Positions 43,574-55,490 of a DNA stretch of 64,000 nt are shown piece by piece. Every line of letters begins with the position of its first letter. Positions within the stretch are counted from its first letter, which is position 1. This DNA comes from Siphonodentalium dalli (lineage: Eukaryota; Mollusca; Scaphopoda; Gadilida; Siphonodentaliidae), in assembly GCA_032622095.1 (NCBI GenBank), contig CP136061.1, forward strand, positions 21,330,991 through 21,394,990. The letters are read 5' to 3'. A program made the position numbers and the translations under genes. The notes below the pieces were generated by a model. That model was not told the origin of the DNA. It worked only from the letters and a program-made list of their open reading frames with translations, and did no database searches.

Positions 43574-43808
43574 GCTATAAAAATGTTCTAATTGATAGTT
43601 CTGACCATATAGGGTACCTATAATAAAAATGTTCTAATTGATAGTTCTGACCACATAGGGTACCTATAATAAAAATGTTCTAATTGATAGTTCTGACCAT
43701 ATAGGGTACCTATAATAAAAATGTTCTAATTGATAGTTCTGACCACATAGGGTACCTATAATAAAAATGTTCTAATTGATAGTTCTGACCATATAGGGTA
43801 CCTATAAT
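43574..43808 (+). repeat. 46-bp minisatellite, five units
   Basis: ATAAAAATGTTCTAATTGAT...AGGGTACCT repeats at 46-bp spacing. CATATAGGG and CACATAGGG versions alternate, indicating a 92-bp higher-order duplication. Confidence 0.95.
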
Positions 43809-44397
43809 TGATTTAAAAAAAAATAACTGATCATCCTTGTGTGTGACAGCCAATGAAACATATTGGGAGATAAAATATCCTTAACCTAGGAGTCTGTACT
43901 TACTCTCTTGGAGAGATTAACTCACAGCTTGATAATCAAGGTCTTTTGTATTCTCCACAAACATTAATAGCTCAAGCCTGCATCTGGCATATACAGTTCT
44001 CAACATGATGCCAATGGATTGAATTAGAATTCCTTTGCACCGAGTTGATTGGATTTTAATAAAAAATACTGTGTGTTGTTTTTCTAGCACTTCTAAGAAA
44101 ATAAATCAGCTTGGCTCTTGCACTTTTGAGTGGGTTGGAATTTCTCTTATAAAGGATTGTGTTGTGATTGTCAATCAATTTTAGATGGGTTGTTATAGCG
44201 TCTCCGCTAGATCTCGAGGGCGAATTCTGTAATAAGATTGAAGTGCCGAATTATCGATTCAGTTTGCTGCCTTGTATAAGTTGTGATTAATCATGCATCG
44301 CAATTTATTTTTTTTATTTTTAAAGACATTAATATCTGCTTATTTCATCAAAAATTGTTATTTTAAGAATCGGCTACTACAGCATCATTAACCCTTT

Positions 44398-44602
44398 CAG
44401 TGCCAAGTACGATTTTTGTATCAACCCATATTTCCTTGATTATTTTTCAAATTTATTGATTATAATAATGTGATACATTGATGGAAAGAGCTCTTAGAGC
44501 TCTTTCCATCAATGTATCACATTATTATAATCAATAAATTTGAAAAATGATCAAGGAAATATGGGTTGATACAAAAATCGGACTTGGCACTGAAAGGGTT
44601 AA
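44398..44602. mobile_element. Family B' palindromic TTAA MITE, copy 2
   Basis: TTAACCCTTTCAGTGCCAAG...CTTGGCACTGAAAGGGTTAA. Near-perfect arms around GAAAGAGCTCTTAGAGCTC; closely matches 18209-18420. Confidence 0.88.
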
Positions 44603-44895
44603 ACTATCATTGGCAAAATAATCACCAAGATCGGCTGTGCCCTTTGTAAATCAAGACATCGGAACTGCAGCAAAATTTAAACAAAACGGGGTCCCTGACT
44701 CATCCCGAAACAAACCACTGATAAATAAACGAGAGTGATTTCTCCAACAAGAGTCAATCTATTAATTTATATGGAAGAAGGATGTTACGTGTTGGTTATT
44801 TTGATACAAAATTTATTGAAATACCTGTGTTGAGCTGCAGCAGTGTTTCATATTACTTTAAGCTGTTTCAACTTGCATATTAGGAAAACTACTTA

Positions 44896-45108
44896 CAGTA
44901 ATGCCCTAAATTATCGACTCCTTAACCACGGCAGAATTATGGGTAACTTTTCAGGATTTAGTCGGAAATATGGCTTGTTGCCATTCATCGGAAAGCTCTT
45001 ACTGAGAGCTTTCCGATAAATGAGAACAAGCCATATTTCCGACTAAATCCTGAAAAATTACCCATAATTCTGCTGTGGTTAAAGAGTTGATTATTTAGGG
45101 CATTACTG
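44896..45108. mobile_element. Family P palindromic MITE, copy 9
   Basis: CAGTAATGCCCTAAATTATC...TTAGGGCATTACTG with TA flanks; arms complete. Confidence 0.87.
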
Positions 45109-45223
45109 TATCTGTGTATGTTAGTCTGAAATCATGGTAAGGTTTGGAACTTTCAGAAGCTTTTCAGATCAGGAAAAGTCATTAAAAATGTCACATTTTA
45201 TTTATTTATTTATTTATCATATC

Positions 45224-45623
45224 TTAACCCTTTACCCAACAAACCGGCCAAAAACGCCCAAATAAAGCTGCAACAGCCTAAAATATCTTCGGTCTGTCTC
45301 AATAGAACCATACAAATATGGATATCATTGGAACCGGCTCCTTGACCACATTGTGATAGTTACAGTTATGCCCTGTGCCAATGCATTCTCTTATATATGC
45401 GAGTCGACCATAGGTCGCCTCGCATATATAAGAGAATGCATTGGCCTAAAACAATTCTTTTTTTAACACTTTTTACCATTTTTTCTTACATTCTTTAACA
45501 ATTTTATAATTTTTAATGTGTTATGCCAATGCATTCTCTTATATATGCGAGGCGACCTATGGTCGACTCGCATATATAAGAGAATGCATTGGCACAGGGC
45601 CCTTCTGTTGGGTAAAGGGTTAA
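45224..45623 (+). mobile_element. Family A TTAA MITE
   Basis: TTAACCCTTTACCCAACAAA...GTTGGGTAAAGGGTTAA, twin hairpins at 45377-45447 and 45533-45596. Preceded by a (TTTA)n stretch. Confidence 0.9.
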
Positions 45624-46886
45624 GTTACAAAGTATAAATTCTAAGTTATAGAAGTGATTACTAGAAAAAATATGTACACAGGCAATACTTTCCAAGGTTG
45701 ACTCTCAGATATAAAAATGTGTATATTTTATTCACAGCAAATGTGACTTCAGTTTCAATTAGATTTCTTTGACAAGATAATTCCAGCAACCGTCACCTGC
45801 ATTACAATAAAAACAATTTTGTCATTGTTAGTCAATGTGTCAAATTAGCTCATGTCATTATTTATCCACACATTGCAGTTGACCACATATTATATTGACA
45901 GTTCTGTATGTAATTTAGAAAACGATCAGATCAATTTTACACTTATAATAGCGTACGTTTCAGTTATGGTGCTTAATGTTCAAGAATCAATGACTTTCAT
46001 TCATTTTAAGTTTAATCAATTCTCTAAATCCGACACCAATAGCTGCTTAAAATTGACTTTCTATTCAGTATGAAGGGAATCTTTATGTAAACGTGCCAAA
46101 TTATTGAAGTCTAATATCGACATTTAGTAATCGAAACTATTGTTTACAATGAGGCAAAAAATTCTCAATCAATCAGTGGAAATATAATTCGCATGTTTCC
46201 AAAGGTTCCTAAATGGCAGCAGAGAATGGCAAGCTAATATTGGTTGTGAGTGTCTAGCTGGCATTCATAATTCAACAATTATCGTGCTTGTATAAGGTCT
46301 GTCTGTATAAAAATAGATCTCGTGGTCATTAATTAATTCGAGCTCTACAATATGATTGTTGGTGCGTTCACCTCATGCATTTATAATGCATGGAATGAAA
46401 AAAAGTTAGAGATAAAATGCAGAACATTAATTGGTATACTCGTCCTTTTTGAGGTCAGGTGACCTATTTGATAAGGTCACGCAGAGATGATTTATTTTAA
46501 AGGGACTCATTGCATTCAAAGTGGTTTCATGTGAGATAAAATAAAAGTCTGTAAAACAACTATCATGAACATGTACATGAAGAAATAGATTGACTTTGTT
46601 GTTTTCATTATGAAAAAAATCAAATAATGAGATTTTGCATGTCAAAATCTATATTATGTAATCATTAGTAGTATATTTGAATTACCGATAAAAGTCAAAA
46701 TTAGTCCATAAGATACCAAAGTTTAATCAAAACTTAATGCTAAACATTGGAAAAGGTCAAAGCATTGTAGAAATAGATAAATTTTTTCTCATATTCATTA
46801 TTGATAATTTTCCAATAATGAAATTTTGCATGCAGTAAAGAATAGGAATCTTCTGTACTTCTGTATTTTTTTGTTATACTGTCGTC

Positions 46887-47648
46887 TGCTAATTATACCC
46901 CCACTTTCGAAGAAAATGGGGGGTATACTGGATTGACTGCGTCTGTCCGTCACACTTTCTCCCTCTGTGTGTCCGTCCGGGGGGTATACTGGATTGACTG
47001 CGTCTGTCCGTCACACTTTCTCTCTCCGTGTGTCCGTCCGTCGGTCCAACCTCATAACTCGAACAACTATGAACCGATTTTAATAATTTTTTGTATGCAA
47101 TCTCCTTAGGATCGCCTCTCTGCATGATGCTAATTGCGGTGCAGTCCGACTTTCTTTTTTTTAAGTTACGCCTTACTTTTCGACTTATTTTGACTTAGAA
47201 AATTCTGTCCGACTTAATAACTTTAACAAATATGAACCGATTTCAATAATTTTTGGTATACATGCTTATCACAACACCCTCTCTACATGATGCGGCTCAG
47301 GGTTGGCTCGAACTGTTTTTCCTAACATTACAATTCATATTCGACTTATTTTGACTTAGAAAATTTTGGGATTTTTTGTGTGTGGATGCTATCAAGTTAG
47401 GAAACACTCGACAAAAGCCATCTTAGATGTTAAGGTTGCGTTTCATTTTCTACCCTTTTTTGGGTTTCTGCAATCATTCTAACAAATATGAACCAATTTG
47501 AATATTTTTTTCTGTTTCTTGCGACACCATATCGATATTATTAATCCAAATTCTTTAAAGTTAAAAATCTTTTTTGTTTGGTTTACGGATAATGCGGGTT
47601 GAATTTGCCACGGTGGGGGTACGCTAGCACGCGAGTCACACCTCTTGT
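46887..47648 (+). repeat. GGGGTATACTGG / GTCCGTC dispersed repeat, long copy
   Basis: GGGGGGTATACTGGATTGAC appears twice (46916 and 46979). It is followed by GTCCGTCCGTCGGTCC, repeated ATGAACCGATTT(C/T)AATAAT phrases and the end AGTCACACCTCTTG. Common bivalve-type repeat; no gene. Confidence 0.65.
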
Positions 47649-47649
47649 T

Positions 47650-47751
47650 TATCATGAAGTTGCTGAGCACCCCTTCAAATGATTAATAGACCATTCCAAT
47701 GTATACTTTTATAACTGCGTGGGGAAATCCATTTAATATAGAAAGGGTTAA
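47650..47751 (-). repeat. Family F fragment
   Basis: AATAGACCATTCCAATGTAT and AATATAGAAAGGGTTAAAGG, as at 2310-2395. Confidence 0.6.
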
Positions 47752-48420
47752 AGGCCAAAAACGTGTCTTGGATTTTAAACAATGATAGCAGTGGAATATA
47801 TTTTTTTTTAAACTAAAACTTACAGAAACAAAGCTGTATCTTATATTTGAATAGAAGATAGTGATTATAAAGATAAAGATATCAGACCTGTACTGTATAA
47901 TTAATTCTGAGGGATACCATTTGAATTGTACATAGCTCATCATCGTGAATTCAGCAAAGAATTGTGGCAAGATATGAGAAAAAGAACAAATGATCCTGAG
48001 GCTATAAAATGGTCTAAAGCTGAACACTGAGAAGTCTTAAAATAGATAATTAGTACTCTGATGGATTACCACAAAAAATAGGATCTTCAATCACGAGCTG
48101 AAGCAATTTATCCTGCTATTTGTGGATTTGATTCATGGGCCGGAATGGGCCATAAAAACTTACATGAATTCAGTGATACTCGGCATTAGGATTTAGATGA
48201 ATGGAATGGCATTCATTGGGGTTTCGATGAATGAAGGAACGAAAATATTCATTATCAAATCTATGCACAATAAATCACACACAGAGGATGTATGTACAAA
48301 AGCGTGGATCCCACAGGACCTTGATTGCCTGGAATAGAATGATTCCAAATGACACTTAATGTGGAAAGTGTATAACCACACTGGGTGAAGTTGAACGCCA
48401 CCTAAACAAACCAGGGCCAT

Positions 48421-48562
48421 GTCTTCAGAATGAGGTCCCCAGAGAGTAAATTTATTGATGCTATCCATCACGGCTAGCATTACCAAATTCATCCTCAAGG
48501 AACCTCATTGGGCTTAGGACTCAAATGCTATGTGAGACCTAGGATCAGCATTAAAATTCGCA
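48421..48562. mobile_element. Family E fragment, copy 10
   Basis: One hairpin only (CAGAATGAGGTCCCCAGAGA...GGAACCTCATTGGGC) plus a stub of body. Confidence 0.65.
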
Positions 48563-48841
48563 GAGAAATTGCCTTCAATGGATTTAAATTTCTGAATAGA
48601 GCGCTTGAAATAATCATGAAAATTGTTGTGAACTGTCCTTGAACAGCCTCAGATTTCAGCTAGATTAATTTAAATAAACCCACAAGGCAGTTTGCGTTCC
48701 AAAATACATCTAATAATATTCTCTTTGGAATTTTTCCCAGTATCAAAATAGGTTGATAAATACCTGAACTACCATTCTACGAGCATTATATGTCAGAGAG
48801 ACTCATTGAAATCATAAAAAATACAACTCGAACACAATGTA

Positions 48842-48992
48842 CGGGCCCCTAGCCCCATATTGAAATGGTGCCGGGCCCCTAGCCCCATATTGAAATGGTG
48901 CTGGGCCCCTAGTCCCATATAGAAACGGTGCCGAGCCTCTAGTCCCATATAGAAACGGTGCCGGGCCCCTAGCCCCATATAGAAACGGTGCC
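48842..48992. repeat. 30-bp minisatellite, five units
   Basis: GGGCCCCTAGCCCCATATWG AAAYGGTGCC units at exact 30-bp spacing. As 30 is a multiple of 3, the minus strand gives a repeated 10-residue open frame of about 50 codons; its coding status is unsupported. Confidence 0.93.
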
Positions 48993-49306
48993 ATTTACAT
49001 TCATCAGAATTCTGAAATCGGAAATGTCCAGAAAAGGTATATTGCATTATCTTAACTTCACATACCGCTTTCTCTTCGTTAAAACTCATATTTAGTAGAA
49101 CCATAAACGTTTCGGAGTGAAGACAGCTCTAGATCGTTTACAGGGGTATTTTTTATGAGACCGCTTATTAAAAAATTTGAACTAGCACCAACAAAACAAA
49201 CTCAAATTTATTGAAAAATATTAGAAACAAAACACAAATTTTCAGTGCAATATCAACAAATCTGTTCGGAAATCTTCCGTGTAGGTATGTTTTTAGATAC
49301 GTAATT

Positions 49307-49770
49307 TGTGACCCGCCATATCAAATCCAGTTGGAAGTCGGGATTTTTTTACCCTGTGCCAATGCATTCTCTTATATATGCGAGTCGACCATAGGTCGCC
49401 TCGCATATATAAGAGAATGCATTGGCCTAACAATTTTTTACAATTTTAATAATTATTTCTTGTATTCTTCAACAATTTTATAATTTCACCCATACAGAGC
49501 CCCAGACAAACATGAGCAGACGACACTCTTCTATAATATGCTTCTATATACATTGTGTGGGGCTCCCTGCAGGGTAATGGATGTTTTTTATTTTATGTCC
49601 TAAAAATTGTCAGAAACATTTATTTAAAACAAATGATAAAAAATTGTTAGGCCAATGCATTCTCTTATATATGCGAGGCGACCTATGGTCGACTCGCATA
49701 TATAAGAGAATGCATTGGCACAGGGTAAAAAAATCCCGACTTCCGACTGGATTTGATATGGCGGGTCACA
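49307..49770. mobile_element. Family D element: different arms, same hairpins
   Basis: TGTGACCCGCCATATCAAAT...GGGATTTTTTTACCCTGTG and its inverse at the right give ~50-bp TIRs unrelated to A-C. Inside each is a standard hairpin (49358-49428 and 49651-49722). Confidence 0.85.
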
Positions 49771-49894
49771 TTTGGTATGGTGTTCGAACAAACAATGTCC
49801 GTTTAAATCACACAATGGTACAGATATAAATAATCATCATCGTTAGGTTCAGTTGTTTTACCTCTGACTGGCTGCACAGGGTTTAATCTTGAGA

Positions 49895-50342
49895 CCAAGC
49901 CTGAGTTTTATAGTGTGTCTGTTATTTGCAGAATGAGGTCCCCAGAGGGTGAATTTAGTGATGCCATCCCACATAGCGGGCTAGCATCACAAAATTCACC
50001 CTCTGGGGACCTCATTCTGCATGGCCTCATCTGCTATGGGAGACATAGACTCAGATTGAAGTTCCCAAATGGTGAATATTGTGATGTACACCCATTGGGA
50101 ACCTCGATTATGCAATGTGTCATCTGCCAATTTGGGGATACAGATCGAGAAACTAAACTATAAAAGAAATAGAATCTATGTGAAGAAGTTTGTATGGAAA
50201 TTTTATAATAAAGAATATTTTCAGAGAAGATGAGGCCTAAGCAGAATGAGGTCCCCAGAGGGTGAATTTAGTGATAGCATCACTAAATTCACCCTCTGGG
50301 GACCTCATTCTGCAAATGACAGACACACTATAATCAGACTTG
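49895..50342. mobile_element. Family E element, copy 11 (most intact)
   Basis: CAAGCCTGAGTTTTATAGTG pairs with ACTATAATCAGACTTG. Hairpins 49929-50019 and 50243-50318, with GCGGGCTAGCATCAC turns. Confidence 0.88.
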
Positions 50343-50473
50343 CTTGAGAGTCTGACTTCTTGGTATTCACTCTTATTCACAATATTATGCTTTAAATATA
50401 TATTATGCTAAAGCAGAGTATAAAATAACATCTAAAACATTTGTGTTTTGCTCCTCTCTACATTGCTTTCACA

Positions 50474-50863
50474 TTAACCCTTTACCCAACAAACCGGCCA
50501 AAACCGGCCAAATAAAGCTTCAACAGCCTAAAATATCTTCGGTCTGTCTCAATAGAACCATACAAATATGGATATCATTCGAATCGGCTCCTTGACCACA
50601 TTGTGATAGTTACAGTTATGCCCTGTGCCGATGCATTCTCTTATATATGCGAGTCGACCATAGGTCGCCTCGCATATATAAGAGAATGCATTGGCCTAAA
50701 AAAAATCTTTTTTTTACCATTTTTTCTTACATTCTTTAACAATTTTATAATTTTTAATGTGTTAAGCCAATGCATTCTCTTATATATGCGAGGCGACCTA
50801 TGGTCGACTCGCATATATAAGAGAATGCATTGGCACAGGGCCTTCTGTTGGGTAAAGGGTTAA
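50474..50863 (+). mobile_element. Family A TTAA MITE
   Basis: TTAACCCTTTACCCAACAAA...GTTGGGTAAAGGGTTAA with hairpins at 50625-50696 and 50766-50836; shorter inter-hairpin spacer. Confidence 0.9.
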
Positions 50864-51726
50864 AAAACAAAATCGTTATTTTTGTTCATAACACCTGCTA
50901 CTATTTTTCAGAATATATTATTTACTTAGTATTGTAATAACATATACATTTATATCACATTTTATACCACATATAAGCACATATATATATTTTGTCTACA
51001 ACATACAAGGCTTTAGTATTTTTAACTAATTATTAGCAATAAATATCAACATATAGCCATTGCTTTGTATTTTATGCTGTCGTTAATTAATGGCATGAAC
51101 TGCACACAAAAAAGTATAATGCTTGGTATTAAAGTGATGTGAAACACTACGTTAGGGTGGCCAAATAGAAATAATCTTGTTCAAAGTAAAAAAAAATTTA
51201 TGAATATTAATCCAAATTGACAACAAACAGACAGTCTTATATATTAATTAAATGCAATGACTTTCGGTGGCGAAATCATTTGTGTTAGTTTATCGCCCAT
51301 AGTTGCGTTCTGAATCGAGATGTAAATATTGACAATTGAGCGTAGTTCAGACGATGTTTTTTATGGAGTGGTATGGTCGATTTCTTTTAAATTTTCCGTC
51401 ATGTTAGTAGAATGCTACATTCCCCAAGTTGGCATTGTGTCTGAGTACTAAGTTATCAATTCACGCACCAGAATAAGTCCATAATATGTCTTTAAATTAT
51501 ACAAAATTGATAAGTTTAAAAAATAAATAGTTAATAAATCATTTAAATAGCATATTTGGCAGTAAATTAGTTTCCTTGCTTTACACATTATTACGCTAGT
51601 CATTGTGACACCTTTGTCATTTCCACCCTATAATGAAGAAACTACCCCCAAGCTCCAATGAATGAACGAATGAGTGTTCATCAAGATTAGTAAGATCTAA
51701 TGACTACTCACCCCTGGGTACACCCT

Positions 51727-52289
51727 TAACCCTTTCTTTACTGAATGGATTCTCCCACTCAGTTATAAAAGTATACATAGGAATGGTCTATAAATCACCT
51801 GGAGGGGTTTTCAAGAAACATAAGCAGACGACAAATAATACAAGTGCAGAATGAGTCCTATTTATATGTATTTGAGGGAAATTATTTGTTGAACTTATTA
51901 TATGAACATTTTCTTAGAGATTACTACTCATCAATCATGGGGGGATTTTATTCCGGGCACGTATGCCGGGGTGGGTGGTCGATGGGACCAAAAAAATAAA
52001 ATTTCCACAACTGAATTTTTTTTTTGGTCTGTTTTTGCAATGAATTTGGCTCAAAACACCTTAGAATAACAGGGGGGGGATTTTTCCGGGCACGTATGCC
52101 GGGTGGGTGGGTGGTCGATGTGACCAACAAACAACTCACAGGGTGTCAAAAAATGATCGGAAAAAACTGCCGAAAACGGAAAAAAAATTGAACGCAAGGG
52201 TAGATGGGGTCCCAAGGAAAAAATCAGCATACGTGCCTGAAAATATTTTCAGACCCCCCCCCCTTGCATCAATGAGTATTTAGTTTAGA
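51727..52289. repeat. Family F element, possibly full length, with a duplicated GGGCACGTATGCC block
   Basis: TTAACCCTTTCTTTACTGAA...TTAGTTTAGAAAGGGT. The middle carries two copies of a block with CCGGGCACGTATGCCGGG and GTGGGTGGTCGATG (51953 and 52087), G/C runs and AAAAAAAT tracts that may be a second repeat inserted into it. Confidence 0.55.
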
Positions 52290-52419
52290 AAGGGTCTGAG
52301 TACTAAGATAACTTAGTACTCAGACACATGAGTGATATGGGGAAATCTAGATCAAGCTCCCTTATCCAATAGGAATGTTAGATTTTTAACTTGCTGCATC
52401 ATGTGCAACTTCATGGATC

Positions 52420-52503
52420 TCCATAGATATCTATCAAATATTCAAATGATGTGTGTCCGCATCCATAGATATCTATCAAATATTCAAATGATGTGTGTCC
52501 GCA
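52420..52503 (+). repeat. 41-bp tandem duplication
   Basis: CCATAGATATCTATCAAATA...GATGTGTGTCCGCAT occurs twice head to tail. Confidence 0.92.
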
Positions 52504-53934
52504 TTTGGGGGGATCATTTGAAATGTCAATGACTTATTCTTCTTCAATCTTTTCACAGAAAACAAATACTTATTGAAATATGCTTGTTTTAACAGAATTA
52601 TTTTAATTCATTAGGTTTGGTTAAAAAAATTCAAATTTTAAGATTTTATTTTCTTAGTTATTATTTTGTAATTTTCTGGTGTAATCTTGCAGTTGATAAC
52701 ATAAATGTTGAATATTTTGAAGTGACCAGCCGCAAATGTCTAGTATTTGGAATATGATTAATTGTCTTAATAATTTGAGAACTAGTAAAGATCTGTTCCA
52801 AATGTAACTATTAGATAAAAACTAAAGAAAATTGATGAGTTATTATTAACATTGTGTGTTTCCCTCCTGATTGAATATGATCTGTTTGATATGAAAACCT
52901 TTGATTATTAGCATTGGCTGTATGTTAGATGTATAGGAATATATCTGTTTGAATTCTTAAAAGTTTCTTCTGTGAATCAAACCTCTCTGTTCCTCTTAAT
53001 GGATTTTGATATTGTTGTGTCCCATGGAGTATGGATGTAAATTGTCTGATACATTGAAATGTCAGACACACTTGCATCCATCCTCCATGAAATGCAACAA
53101 AATTGACATCCATTCCTTATCGTTGCACTCAACTGATTTATTAAAAGATTATTTAGCATCCAATTTCAGTTATATTCTGTGCCATGCAATATAGAACCTG
53201 CTTTATAATATAGTTTGCAGAAATTAGATTTTTCGTAGTTTTAGAAAAAAATATGCATATAAAACGGTTCACAGGAGAGACTTAATGATGGTCTATCTGT
53301 TCCTATAACTGAGTTTTATTTAGTTTCGTGGGTATAAAATAATAAATATGAATCGAATACTCCTGTCTGGAAACACTTCCATCAATTAATATTGATTTTA
53401 TTTAGAATTTTCTTGTATGATACATAAATCAATTCGGGACATTTAACTGCTTGCGAAAACGATGAGAGCATAGCATGCATGAGAACTCTATCTCTCTCTA
53501 ACTGAGATCGCATGAAAGCTTCATGACAGTCTCTTCTTAAAATAGGTCATGAGAAAATGTCCCAATTGATTATCACATTATATAAGAAAATATCAATATA
53601 AAATCAATATTAATTGGTAGAAGCTTTTCCGGATATGTGTCTTCGACATATTTATTATATAATACCCCGGAAACGAAATAAAATGCATTTAGGAAGAGAT
53701 AATCCATCTTTAAGAGTATGTTACGGGTTCATACCCAGAGTACATAAACTAGTCTTTAATCTTCAGTTGTTTCGGAATTTCATAGAATTGTCTCCATGCT
53801 TTGCGAATGGCATCTTACATTATTATGGAAAACTTTTTTTAAAAACCTTACCCACATTTGGCTAAATTAGTTGAATGCTACTTTCCTTTCTGTGGCCAAC
53901 GTGCCTGGATACATACACTGAAATAAGTGCAATA

Positions 53935-54004
53935 TGTCTTTAAATCTTCCATGACAGGATCTTGAATGCTGCAACAGCATAGCTCCTGTCAAGAAAGAGT
54001 TCAA
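53935..54004. mobile_element. Short family C remnant just upstream of the microexon
   Basis: CTTCCATGACAGGATC...GCTCCTGTCAAGAAAGAG, without clear TTAA edges; 170 bp before exon 54174. Confidence 0.5.
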
Positions 54005-54173
54005 AATTTGGGAAATGTTTTGGAACAGACATACAATTATTTCCTCATCCATTCCTGTGACGTATGAACCCTGATGCTCTGTTGATTGACTATTCACTAA
54101 AACATGTTTGGTTATGCTTGTTTTATACCATGTTTAATGCATTATCCTTTTTTTTTGCTTCCACCTTTACTAG

Positions 54174-54209
54174 GAAAACAGCCTAACTCTGCCGGACAAA
54201 CAAAGCCAT
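54174..54209 (+). CDS. ATP2B: PMCA 36-nt microexon at the position of splice site A
   Basis: A 36-nt exon preceded by a pyrimidine-rich tract and CTTTACTAG (acceptor ends at 54173) and followed by the consensus donor GTAAGT at 54210. Phase 1 on both sides joins it in frame to the exon ending at 41818, completing Gly and giving KQPNSAGQTKP plus the first base of the next codon. Vertebrate PMCA genes have alternative splice site A in this linker, with small in-frame cassettes of about 36-42 nt in several paralogues. This exon matches in position, size and symmetry. Its sequence is hydrophilic and not obviously conserved, so the exon call rests on splice signals, phase and context. Whether it is alternatively included is inference; the next constitutive exon was not found before 64000. 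Confidence 0.72.
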
Positions 54210-54423
54210 GTAAGTCAGTTAGAATCTCATTTAAAATGTCTGTTTTCAAACTTTTTGGGTTCTCGTATATACTCGATCTATACCGGGTAGTATTCACTTG
54301 GTAAGGTTGAACTGTCTGTTAAAATATATCGATATTATTAGCTAGGGAGAATATAATACTGGACTATCTGTGCATGTGTATTGTGTGCTTAGGATAGAAT
54401 GCTTATGTAGACTTGCATGAGTG

Positions 54424-54808
54424 GAACATTGGTTTATTGAAAAGAAAGTTGTGGACATTATATTGTAATATAAATTTCTTTCTGAAACATTGGTTTATTG
54501 GGTAGAAAGTTATTGCTATGGACAGTATATTGTAAAATATAAATCTCTTTCCGAAACATTGGTTTATTGGGTAGAAAGTTATTGCTATGGACAGTATATT
54601 GTAATATAAATCTCTTTCTGAAACATTGGTTTATTGGGTAGAAAGTTATTGCTATGGACAGTATATTGTAATATAAATCTCTTTCTGAAACATCGGTTTA
54701 TTGGGTAGAAAGTTATTGCTATGGACAGTATATTGTAATATAAATCTCTTTCTGAAACATCGGTTTATTGGGTAGAAAGTTATTGCTGTTAATATATAAA
54801 TCTCTTAA
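54424..54808 (+). repeat. 67-bp minisatellite, about 5.5 units
   Basis: GAAACATTGGTTTATTGGGT...AATATAAATCTCTTTCT at 54484, 54553, 54620, 54687 and 54754, with a shorter first unit at 54424. The last units share CATCGG for CATTGG. Confidence 0.95.
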
Positions 54809-55490
54809 TGAAATAGGGCAGAATCAGTGGAATTATTCAAAATCAAAGTTCAATGTTCATGATTTCTCAAGGGGACGATGTTATGTAATCATTGAAAGAA
54901 TATAGATGAATTATCATAGAATATCGTAAAATAAACACAACAAAGTTTTAATAGAATTTTGAAGGTGGTCACGCAGGTCAAAATGTTATCGATTAATGTA
55001 GATCAGTCATTTTAACCGATATGTAAAAGTATGTTCAGTGATTGGAAACAACCTTCAATTCAATAGATGTACATGTTTGTACTTGAGTACATCATATTGG
55101 TTTTCTGAGTGAACAGACAAACTTTAGGCCATGCAAGGTCAATTTCCTGTTTCTCAGGCCCACGCGCATGGTCCCGATAACCCGCAACCTTTTTACTTGC
55201 GTTTGATATATTGAAAACAAATTTAATCGGTATGAAACATGTGATATTTTGCATCTGCAAACTCAATAAACATTGCGTCAATGAAACTTTATTGGGTGAT
55301 TATTGATGAAATAAATCTCATTGAATCTATCAACTAATTTTTTATAGACATATGTTCGGCAAATATTGGCCACTGGCAACCAAAATTAAACTCAGATCTA
55401 GCCAAAGCAGAGGTTGAATGCTTCATTGGCGTGTGCACCAGAAATAAAAACTTTAATTAAAAACTACGTGCTCACATGATTTTCAAAATA

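Larger units (their letters stand above)
41819..54173 (+). other. PMCA intron between exon c and the microexon (12.4 kb)
   Basis: Canonical GT..AG intron with P, E, A, B' and D repeats, a 46-bp minisatellite and a 30-bp minisatellite, all listed separately. The intervals 42404-43285, 43808-44397, 45624-46886, 47752-48420, 50864-51726 and 52290-54173 hold mainly unique AT-rich sequence. Exceptions are a 41-bp duplication at 52420-52503 and an imperfect palindrome near 53024-53092. Confidence 0.8.

Noticed and set aside
48793-49104. 103-codon minus-strand frame with GARHRFYMGL repeats
   Set aside because: It is driven by the 30-bp minisatellite (a multiple of 3); no homologue, splice site or start context supports it.
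49211-49483. Small proteins with SYICESTIGRLAYIRE as a real family
   Set aside because: The peptide is produced by the palindromic hairpin module and appears in both orientations and several frames.
53614-53865. 83-codon plus-strand frame as an extra PMCA exon
   Set aside because: Its sequence does not match any part of a PMCA, and no acceptor/donor pair in phase 1 bounds it.
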